Part shown: positions 14,688 to 21,334 of the stretch, piece by piece
How positions within the stretch are numbered: the first letter of the stretch is position 1
Layout: the number at the start of each line of letters is the position of its first letter
Source of the DNA: Sphingobacteriales bacterium
GTDB taxonomy: Bacteria > Bacteroidota > Bacteroidia > Chitinophagales > Chitinophagaceae
Assembly: GCA_004294195.1 (NCBI GenBank)
Contig: REAQ01000109.1
Coordinates: forward strand, 1-21,334
DNA length: 21,334 bases
Direction of reading: 5' to 3'
Program-made: the position numbers and the translations under genes
The notes under the pieces: model-generated
Told to the model about the DNA's origin: nothing
What the model saw: only the letters and a program-made list of their open reading frames with translations
Database searches by the model: none

Positions 14688-15251
14688 CTAAAAGTTGAAG
14701 CCAAATGTAACGAATGCGCGCTTGCCGTAAGGCGAGAGATCATTTTGCAATACATCGTACTGTATCATTGCAACCATAGCGCCATTGCGGCCCGTAGGAA
14801 TGGCCACACCGCCACCCAGCAAAAGGGAGGGAACGAATTCACCTGGCTGCTTAACTTCAAAATTCCCGGGGTCTTCAGAGATCTTGCCCCAGGCGTAGTT
14901 TAGTTCAGGTTGCACGTTCGCCAGCAGAAACTTGAAAAGATTAAGCCTTCCGAAAACATTCAAACCCGCATACCCATAGTTAGATTTCTGGGTATAGCTG
15001 CCGTAGTTGATCTTATTGCTTTGGTAAATGAAGTTCACGCCGGTACCTGCAGAAAAACTGGGCGTGATCCGATAACCCACTTGGGGAGAAACATTGATGA
15101 AGGTGAAGTTTCCAAAAGAAGCGCCAAAATTACCACCGAAGAATAGCCTGGATGGATCCAGCCCGCCTTTCTTCTCAGGAACCGTACCGTCTTGCGCAAA
15201 TGCCTGTGTAGAAGCGATGACACAGATGAGCAGAAACCATTTCTTCATCAT
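14688..15251 (-). CDS. Small outer-membrane beta-barrel protein, function unknown
   Basis: 187 residues: signal peptide 1-19 (AFA|QD), then alternating strands with glycine and aromatic residues (LFFGGNFGASFGNFTFINVSPQ, FSAGTGVNFIY, YGYAGLNVFGRL, PSLLLGGGVAIP) and the C-terminal phenylalanine (FVTFGFNF) that marks many outer-membrane proteins. It resembles the outer-membrane beta-barrel (OmpW/OMP_b-brl-like) group in length and pattern; no substrate or partner is evident. Two ATGs are adjacent at the start; the first is used. It follows PorP copy 2 by 26 bp, which hold a TATTTTTA box, so it may be its own unit or read through from the T9SS pair. Confidence 0.8.
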   Translation of the reverse strand: MMKKWFLLICVIASTQAFAQDGTVPEKKGGLDPSRLFFGGNFGASFGNFTFINVSPQVGYRITPSFSAGTGVNFIYQSNKINYGSYTQKSNYGYAGLNVFGRLNLFKFLLANVQPELNYAWGKISEDPGNFEVKQPGEFVPSLLLGGGVAIPTGRNGAMVAMIQYDVLQNDLSPYGKRAFVTFGFNF

Positions 15252-15263
15252 ATGTTGTTTTGG

Positions 15264-15271
15264 TAAAAATA
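15264..15271 (-). promoter_or_regulatory. Possible -7 promoter box (TATTTTTA) of the barrel gene
   Basis: One mismatch from TAnnTTTG (final A), 12 bases before the ATG at 15251, within the 26-bp gap after PorP copy 2. Confidence 0.3.
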
Positions 15272-15277
15272 ACCAGA

Positions 15278-16303
15278 TTAACGGAAATTCGGACAGAGGC
15301 TTTGCCTGATGTCTCCATTATACTCATTGTAGAATCCCTGATAGCCAAGGAAAAACTCAGTAGCGCCATACCCGTTGTTGTAGTTGCGAAGGGCGGAAGC
15401 GGTTGCATCATACGAGAACATGAACTTGAATTGCTTCCATTGATATCCAATCATCGGGATAAACGCGTCACCGGCACGATAGTATAAACCACCGATCAAC
15501 TGCTGCTCTCCGTCACCGGAAATATTGTAATTGGCATGCATGCCCAAGGAAAATTCAGCGGCGCGGGTCTGCATACTAAAATACGCTCCGGGACTGATGA
15601 TCCATTGGTCGTTCAATTTCATGATCGCGTCAATGAATGCGATGTACCTCGGCTGCAGCCTGTTGTTGTAAGCCGGTGTACTCGTGAAAAAAGATTCCTT
15701 GGGTTTATTAACGTGATGTACGGATACACCCGCATGCACATACAGATCGTCAGTAGGGAACCACGCATAGTTTAACCCGATCTGCATATCGAAATAGGTA
15801 ATATTATTGGTATTGAAATTTTCGCCAGATGGCAGCCCGGTCTCAAAGAATTTCCCGTTCCACTGGCTATCAAAAGTGAACTTGGAAAAATCAACCCTCT
15901 TATTGGCTGCACCTACATTAAATCCCACACTAAGCAGGCCCGTGTTACCCAGCATTTGGTGATAGGCCGCAGAAGCATAGACTTTGGTGGAACGCAGATT
16001 ACCTGATCCTGCCACGTCACTAAGGATCATACCGCCGAGCCCTACCCATCCTGTTTCAAACCGATCCCTGAACACTTGCGCATCACCATATATACTCACC
16101 GTTTTAAAAGGAACAGGAACGCTGGTCCACTGGCTGCGATAGTGCGCACCAATCCTGTAGTCAGATTCCGGAAGGAAGCCCGTATTCGCCGGATTAGTAG
16201 TTAGCGGTGAATTGAAAAACTGAGAGAAATGAAGATCCTGGGCGCGCAATGTGTTGCTGAGCACCAAACCAAAAAATCCCGCTATGAGCCATCGCATGCG
16301 CAT
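15278..16303 (-). CDS. PorP/SprF family type IX secretion outer-membrane protein (copy 2)
   Basis: About 341 residues. Signal peptide to LRA|Q, followed by QDLHFSQFFNSPLTTNPANTG, the same signature as copy 1 at 2994-4022. Shared later landmarks are YR-QW-S, a GLPSGENFNTNN-like segment and H-HVNKP (copy 1: HHFNKP). The two copies are clearly paralogous but diverged. The start is uncertain: a TTG at 16312, ATG at 16303 and ATG at 16297 are all in frame; ATG 16303 gives a good signal peptide. The upstream 1208-residue cargo gene ends at 16314, so the pair is tightly coupled. Confidence 0.92.
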   Translation of the reverse strand: MRMRWLIAGFFGLVLSNTLRAQDLHFSQFFNSPLTTNPANTGFLPESDYRIGAHYRSQWTSVPVPFKTVSIYGDAQVFRDRFETGWVGLGGMILSDVAGSGNLRSTKVYASAAYHQMLGNTGLLSVGFNVGAANKRVDFSKFTFDSQWNGKFFETGLPSGENFNTNNITYFDMQIGLNYAWFPTDDLYVHAGVSVHHVNKPKESFFTSTPAYNNRLQPRYIAFIDAIMKLNDQWIISPGAYFSMQTRAAEFSLGMHANYNISGDGEQQLIGGLYYRAGDAFIPMIGYQWKQFKFMFSYDATASALRNYNNGYGATEFFLGYQGFYNEYNGDIRQSLCPNFR

Positions 16304-16313
16304 CTCTCTCAAT

Positions 16314-19300
16314 TTACCTCAATAATGTTATGTCACCTTTCTTTGTTACCCTCGTGCGGTCAAAGAATTCTATCTCCAGTGTATAGGCATAAGCATCCAT
16401 TGGTTGCAAGACGCCTTTATATTTTCCATCCCAGCCAATGCTAGTTGTCAGGGATTGGAATACCAGTAATCCTTGCCGGTTATAGATCCTGAAATTCATT
16501 TTCGATATCCCAAATCCGCGTACATACACCCGATCATTAATGCCATCTCCGTTAGGTGTGAATGCATTAGGTACATCTACTCCCGGGTTAATCAGGGCCG
16601 GGATAACCTGGCACACCGTATCCGTACATCCAAACGTATTGATGGCAACCAGACAAACGGTAAAATCACCCGTAGCATTGTATTGATGAATTGGGTTTAC
16701 CTGTGTAGAGCTGTCCCCATCCCCGAAGTTCCATTTATATGACACAGCACCTGTAGAATTGTTTGTGAACTGCGTAGGTGTATTTTCCTGTGAGGGGTTG
16801 GGACTATAGGAGAAATTGGCAACAGGTCGAGGATTTACCCGAATGGTTGTTCGGAACGTATCGGATATATTACAAGTATTGGGATCAACAGCAATCAGGG
16901 TGATGGTATAAGTACCCGTGTTGTTATAGATCTTATTGGGCGGCGTTGCACCTGTAAAAGTTGTACCATCCCCAAAATCCCAGAAGAAATCCTGGCCGGC
17001 CTCGGAAGTGTTTGTAATCACAGCAGTATAAGGTGCACAACCTGTTAGTGGCGTAGTAAATCCTGCCACAACATTTGGCGCTACGCGCAAGGTCTTCACT
17101 GCCGAGTCAGGAAAATTACAATAGCTGGTATCCTGCATGAACAATTTCACATTGTATGTTCCGGGCGCGGCATAGGTATGATTCACACTTCCGTTCCCTG
17201 TCACTACACGCGGTGTGTTGTCGCCAAAATTCCAGATGAAAGCTGTTGAACTGAAGGGCTTGCCGGGAGGGGCCTGGCTGAGATTATCAAAACGATAATT
17301 CAACGCTTCACATGGCGGAAGCTTCACCGGATTGAAGTCAACCAAAGCCCGGTCATCCCTCGAGACAACGGTAACGTATGACGTATCCCTCGGAATACAT
17401 TTTGTAGAGTCCACGCCAATCATCATGACGCGGAAAGTGCCAACGCTGTTAAAGACATGGTTGATATCCGGGGATGTGGTTCTTACTACTGGACTGCCAT
17501 CGCCAAAATCCCAATACCAAGCCGTGGCCAGGCCGATAGTATCTGTAAAATTCACGCTCAATGGTGCGCAACCTGTGGTATCATAAGCTACGCCATTCAC
17601 ACCTGCCTGAACGCCAGCTACCACACCCTGAAACTCAAACTGGATCTTTACCGCAGCAAGGTTGCAATCCCCACCAGAGCCGCTGTTAGAAGCACCATTT
17701 ACCGGTGATACCGCACCAGGTGTGGTTGGAAGTGGCGTTGTAAAATTGCAGGTATTGCCGAGACAGTTTGCGCAGATCGCTGTATAAATAGCACCGCGCT
17801 TATCAAACCTGCTGGTTCCCCCGTCCACGTGATCCCCTTCACCACCCTGCTGGCCGAAATAACTCCCATATAATAAACTCGCTGCATCCTTCTCGATCAC
17901 AATGAAATAGAAGTCGCGGTTGTCAGTTGTACTCTTGATGGCATCAGGGGTAATTGGCATCCCTTGTGGACCTGAGGTTTGAGCGTCAAAACAATCGCTG
18001 GGAAAACAAGGGTTTAATGCTCCTCCCCATCCAGAGACATAAATATTTTCACAACGGTCAACCAGGAATGCTACAGGTGAAATATTTGGAACGGGCCTTG
18101 GCGCACCATACACCGTTGAGTATACAAAACCAGAAAGATCGGGTTGTAGCTTACTTACAAACTGTTTGGAACCTGGGTTAGAAAAATTCACGTTGGACGT
18201 GACTGTCCATGAACCCAAAGAGATCCCCATGATATAAGGGAAACCCAGCACGTCAAAATCAATTCCGTAAATCTGGTCAAAATTGCTGGTACCGAAATAT
18301 CGCGTTTGCTGAAGAGCGCCAGCACCACCATTGGATGCAATGATGGAAACGAAACCATCGATACTTCCTGACAAGCCATTGGATGAAGCAGGCATATTGG
18401 AACTTGCTGTACCTCCTGCAACGTAGATGTTTCCGTCTGTAGGCCGCACACCCAATACAAAACCTGCATCGTCTTCTGCCCCTCCGAGGTAACTGCTGAA
18501 AATCACAGAACTCAAAGTTGGCGTAAGTTTAATCACCACGGCATCCTGTTTACCACCGTTTGCAGCCTGAAATGGATTTTGCGTAGGAAAATTCGAAGAC
18601 TGGGTACTTGCAGCTATATAAATATTGTTGGCACCATCTAACTCTACTTCACTACGGGAATTATCACCATAGTTATACAAAGTTGATCCTTTGCAATAGT
18701 TAAGTGTAGCGTTAATATTAGCACCGTCATCAAGTGTCCCGCCAATTTTCATAGAACCAATAAGCGCTGTACCAGAAGCGTTGAATTTTGTGACGTAAAT
18801 ATCATACTGACCCAGGTTTCCAAAGCTTGCCGTAATGGGAAAGTTTGGAGAATTGGTACGTCCCAACACCACCAGGTTGCCAGCGGGATCGGCAATCATA
18901 CTGTGTGGATACTCTTCTGCAGAACCACCAAGATAAGTAGAGTAGATCCTTGATGTACCGTTGGCATTGAAGCGGGTAATGGCCACATCGATCTGTACCT
19001 GGTTTCCTCCAGCGAAAGTAGTTTGAAATGCACCCGGTGTAACGGGATAACCTGGCCCAGCAAAAACAATGCCTCCTGCGAAAAAACTACCGTCGTTTCC
19101 CGGTGTGGCCGTAAAGCCCCAGTTGCCGGAACGGCTACCGGAATAGGTACAAAAAACCAGTACCGGATCAATGACCAGTTCAGCAGAAGGATCGTAGTTC
19201 TTCACTACAAACCGCACCTGGTCTCCTTCCAACTGAAACCGGCAGCTTACCTCTTTTTTCATCCCATTGATGATCTGGTATGCGTAAGGGCTCAGTTCCT

Positions 19301-19940
19301 TTACTTCACCGGCAGATGTTTTAATTACCAGTTCACCATCTTTGATCAACATCTTCTCCGCTCCTTCGTATTTCATGCGGACTCTGCTTATATCTACCCC
19401 TGGCTTTACCAGAATGTCATATTTCAACCGGCCATTGTCTGTATAATATTTTACGTCCACACCAGGATATATGTCTTTCGCCAGCAGAGCGGAAAAAGTT
19501 CGAACGCCGGATTTCCATTTGGTGGGATCATCGCCAATGTAGTAATTGTCTACCCCTTCTTTAGGATACAAGGGCGTAATCTGCGAATTGGAGTTACTAC
19601 CGATAAAGCGTACCCGAAGCGCATGGGAACGAAGTATTTCACCAAAACCGCGATAGGGTTGATCTTTTTTGTTGGCAGTCTGTTGCTCTGTTGCACCGTG
19701 GCCATGCAAACGTTCCTGCACCGCTTTTAGATCATCAGGATGGTGCTGCACCATCGTATACCCCTGCTTATCAATAAAAAGTGAACCGCTTCCTGCATCG
19801 GCTTTGTACGAAAAACCGCCTTCCCACTGACCTTTATTCTCAACAAAATCAAGCGAATAATATGATTGCGCCTGTACGGACACGTAAAGGAGGGATAAGG
19901 AGAGAATTGAAAAAAATGATAGGATATAGTTTCTAATCAT
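16314..19940 (-). CDS. Large surface protein: SBBP-type propeller, PKD repeats, gliding-motility (T9SS type B) C-terminal domain
   Basis: A complete 1208-residue protein. Signal peptide 1-24 (VQA|QS). Residues about 28-260 match the N-terminal domain typical of such proteins (DFVENKGQWEGGF, SLFIDKQGYTMV, DNYIGDDPTKWKSGV, YPGVDVKYYTDNGRLKYD). From about 270 to 700 come SBBP-like propeller repeats (YLGGSAEEYPHSMIADPAGN, YLGGAEDDAGFVLGV). Four PKD modules follow (WDFGDGSPVV, WNFGDNTPRV, WDFGDGTTFT, WNFGDGDSST; about 780-1115). The end (VPNAFTPNGDGINDRVYVRG, IYNRQGLLVF, GWDGKYKG, KKGDITLLR) is the type B sorting domain. It is predicted to be exported by T9SS and displayed on or released from the surface; binding target unknown. 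PorP/SprF follows directly. The ATG is seven bases after a TATTTTTA box. Confidence 0.93.
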   Translation of the reverse strand: MIRNYILSFFSILSLSLLYVSVQAQSYYSLDFVENKGQWEGGFSYKADAGSGSLFIDKQGYTMVQHHPDDLKAVQERLHGHGATEQQTANKKDQPYRGFGEILRSHALRVRFIGSNSNSQITPLYPKEGVDNYYIGDDPTKWKSGVRTFSALLAKDIYPGVDVKYYTDNGRLKYDILVKPGVDISRVRMKYEGAEKMLIKDGELVIKTSAGEVKELSPYAYQIINGMKKEVSCRFQLEGDQVRFVVKNYDPSAELVIDPVLVFCTYSGSRSGNWGFTATPGNDGSFFAGGIVFAGPGYPVTPGAFQTTFAGGNQVQIDVAITRFNANGTSRIYSTYLGGSAEEYPHSMIADPAGNLVVLGRTNSPNFPITASFGNLGQYDIYVTKFNASGTALIGSMKIGGTLDDGANINATLNYCKGSTLYNYGDNSRSEVELDGANNIYIAASTQSSNFPTQNPFQAANGGKQDAVVIKLTPTLSSVIFSSYLGGAEDDAGFVLGVRPTDGNIYVAGGTASSNMPASSNGLSGSIDGFVSIIASNGGAGALQQTRYFGTSNFDQIYGIDFDVLGFPYIMGISLGSWTVTSNVNFSNPGSKQFVSKLQPDLSGFVYSTVYGAPRPVPNISPVAFLVDRCENIYVSGWGGALNPCFPSDCFDAQTSGPQGMPITPDAIKSTTDNRDFYFIVIEKDAASLLYGSYFGQQGGEGDHVDGGTSRFDKRGAIYTAICANCLGNTCNFTTPLPTTPGAVSPVNGASNSGSGGDCNLAAVKIQFEFQGVVAGVQAGVNGVAYDTTGCAPLSVNFTDTIGLATAWYWDFGDGSPVVRTTSPDINHVFNSVGTFRVMMIGVDSTKCIPRDTSYVTVVSRDDRALVDFNPVKLPPCEALNYRFDNLSQAPPGKPFSSTAFIWNFGDNTPRVVTGNGSVNHTYAAPGTYNVKLFMQDTSYCNFPDSAVKTLRVAPNVVAGFTTPLTGCAPYTAVITNTSEAGQDFFWDFGDGTTFTGATPPNKIYNNTGTYTITLIAVDPNTCNISDTFRTTIRVNPRPVANFSYSPNPSQENTPTQFTNNSTGAVSYKWNFGDGDSSTQVNPIHQYNATGDFTVCLVAINTFGCTDTVCQVIPALINPGVDVPNAFTPNGDGINDRVYVRGFGISKMNFRIYNRQGLLVFQSLTTSIGWDGKYKGVLQPMDAYAYTLEIEFFDRTRVTKKGDITLLR

Positions 19941-19947
19941 CCGGCGT

Positions 19948-19955
19948 TAAAAATA
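19948..19955 (-). promoter_or_regulatory. Possible -7 promoter box (TATTTTTA) of the propeller/PKD-PorP pair
   Basis: On the minus strand TATTTTTA ends seven bases before the ATG at 19940, inside the 56-bp gap after recG. One mismatch from the TAnnTTTG consensus; no obvious -33 TTTG. Confidence 0.35.
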
Positions 19956-19996
19956 CCATTAAATAACGTATACGATCTGTTAATAAATACGGATTG

Positions 19997-21334
19997 TCAG
20001 GATATTTTACTCCACATGGTTTTGCCCTTCTGACCCATCAGAAAATGCCTGAGCACCTGATGCTCAGGATGTTCAAGATTTGGGTCCTCATCCAGCAAAT
20101 TTGTTGACACTTCCCTGGCCATTTCCAATAAGTCCCTGTCTTCCAGAATGTTCGCCAGTTTGAAGTTCATCAATCCGCTCTGCCTTGTACCCTCAATGTC
20201 TCCAGGTCCACGAAGTGCAAGATCTTTTTCTGCGATGACAAATCCGTCATTGGTGCTGCACATTACGGTTAGCCGTTCCCGTGCCTCCTTGCTGATCTGG
20301 TCACCCGTCAGCAAGATACAGTAACTCTGCTCAGATCCTCTGCCCACTCGGCCCCTGAGCTGGTGCAGCTGACTCAAACCAAACTTCTCAGAACTCTCGA
20401 TCACCATCACAGTAGCATTGGGCACGTTAACACCAACTTCAATCACCGTGGTAGACACCATAATCTGCGTGTCATTGGCCACAAAACGCTGCATGTTAAT
20501 TTCCTTTTGCTGGGCATTCATTTTACCATGAACCATGCTGATATATGTCTGCGGTTCTGGAAAATAAGCCTTCACGTTTTCATAGCCCTTCATCAGGTTT
20601 TCATAATTCATCTTTTCACTTTCTTCAATCAGCGGAAAGATGATATATGCCTGTCTGCCTTTCAGGATTTCTGACTTGATGAAATCCATCACCTGCGATC
20701 TCGCATGCTCATACCGATATACCGTTTTTATAGGCGTCCGTCCGGGCGGCAACTCATCCATCACACTGTAATCCAGATCTCCATATGCAGTCATGGCAAG
20801 GGTTCTTGGAATGGGTGTTGCCGTCATCACAAGCACGTGCGGCGGCACTTCATTTTTCTCCCAAAGCTGCGCGCGCTGCGCCACACCAAAACGATGCTGC
20901 TCATCCACAATAGCCAGCCCCAATTGTTTGAACTGCACGTTCTTCTCAATCACTGCATGGGTGCCGATGAGGATGGTCACTTCCCCACTCTTTAACTCTT
21001 CAAGTATTTTTCTTCGTGCAGCAGCTTTCACCGAACCCGTCAACAATCTTACTTCAACATTCAGGGGCGCCAACAGTTTACTAATACCTTCATAATGTTG
21101 TTGGGCCAGGATCTCAGTAGGTGCCATCATGCAACTCTGGTATCCATTGTCTGCAGCAATCAACATGGTCATCAAAGCCACAATGGTTTTACCACTACCC
21201 ACATCCCCCTGTAACAACCTGTTCATCTGCCTTCCCCTCGCCGTATCCGTCCTGATTTCCTTGATCACTCTTTTTTGTGCACCCGTCAGTGAAAAAGGCA
21301 GATGCTTTTCATAAAAATTATTGAACAGCTCACC
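19997..21334 (-). CDS. recG: ATP-dependent DNA helicase RecG, 5' truncated by the window edge
   Basis: The frame is open to the right edge; about 445 C-terminal residues are visible, roughly two thirds of a normal RecG of about 700. RecG drives branch migration and fork regression during recombination and repair. Visible helicase motifs in order: LPFSLTGAQKRV just before motif I, Walker A GDVGSGKT, the APTEI segment, LTGSV, IGTHAV, the DEQH box (VDEQHRFGV), TATPIPRT, then the second RecA lobe with STTVIEVGVNVPNA and HQLRGRVGRG. The C-terminal segment (DLALRGPGDIEGTRQSG) is the RecG-specific wedge-contact region. A GTG at 21268 is internal and not the start. The gene lies 56 bp upstream of the T9SS cargo gene on the same strand. 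Confidence 0.95.
   Translation of the reverse strand, partial: GELFNNFYEKHLPFSLTGAQKRVIKEIRTDTARGRQMNRLLQGDVGSGKTIVALMTMLIAADNGYQSCMMAPTEILAQQHYEGISKLLAPLNVEVRLLTGSVKAAARRKILEELKSGEVTILIGTHAVIEKNVQFKQLGLAIVDEQHRFGVAQRAQLWEKNEVPPHVLVMTATPIPRTLAMTAYGDLDYSVMDELPPGRTPIKTVYRYEHARSQVMDFIKSEILKGRQAYIIFPLIEESEKMNYENLMKGYENVKAYFPEPQTYISMVHGKMNAQQKEINMQRFVANDTQIMVSTTVIEVGVNVPNATVMVIESSEKFGLSQLHQLRGRVGRGSEQSYCILLTGDQISKEARERLTVMCSTNDGFVIAEKDLALRGPGDIEGTRQSGLMNFKLANILEDRDLLEMAREVSTNLLDEDPNLEHPEHQVLRHFLMGQKGKTMWSKIS

Noticed and set aside
19023..19730. Open frame of 235 codons on the plus strand within the 1208-residue cargo gene
   Set aside because: It lies opposite a clearly conserved N-terminal domain, has no recognisable motif and no promoter box; a shadow frame.

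Overview
The window looks like chromosomal DNA of a gliding or T9SS-bearing Bacteroidota, most like Chitinophagaceae/Chitinophagales. The evidence is two proteins ending in gliding-motility (type B) sorting domains, two PorP/SprF proteins, one protein with a type A T9SS sorting domain, TAnnTTTG-like -7 boxes, and no Shine-Dalgarno sequences before genes. I see no rRNA, tRNA, CRISPR array, transposase or phage gene.

Layout: (1) 1-4022, plus strand: the 3' part of a large PKD-repeat surface protein with a type B sorting domain, followed 17 bp later by its PorP/SprF partner. (2) 4023-5547: a peroxiredoxin, a 114-residue protein that is little more than a signal peptide and a type A sorting domain, an intrinsic terminator, and a frameshifted S23-like four-helix-bundle gene. 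(3) 5545-7333: an RlmI-type 23S rRNA methyltransferase (minus), diverging from an unrecognised lipoprotein (plus). (4) 7402-9165: grpE-dnaJ. (5) 9162-13193, minus strand: an O-methyltransferase, a glucosaminidase with LysM repeats and hpt as a tightly packed run, then a VWA-domain protein whose 3' end overlaps dnaJ tail to tail. (6) 13218-15251, minus: a sodium:solute symporter and a small outer-membrane barrel. (7) 15278-19940, minus: a 1208-residue propeller/PKD protein with a type B sorting domain and a second PorP/SprF. (8) 19997-21334, minus: the C-terminal two thirds of RecG.

How the genes work together: the window is framed by two type B cargo + PorP/SprF pairs, each consistent with a dedicated T9SS surface-export module. 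Between them lie mainly housekeeping genes (chaperones, purine salvage, rRNA modification, DNA repair, cell-wall turnover).

The most unusual signal is not a gene. It is a G-rich repeat with a 13-bp period (core AGGGTGAGG) that sits exactly at the stop codon of four unrelated genes, always in the sense orientation. In three of them the first TAG of the repeat is itself the stop codon. Two opposing copies flank the S23-like gene and could pair into a long stem around it. I do not recognise this element. Other points worth a look are very short or absent leaders after TAnnTTT(G/A) boxes, and an in-frame 39-bp purine-rich duplication in the lipoprotein gene.
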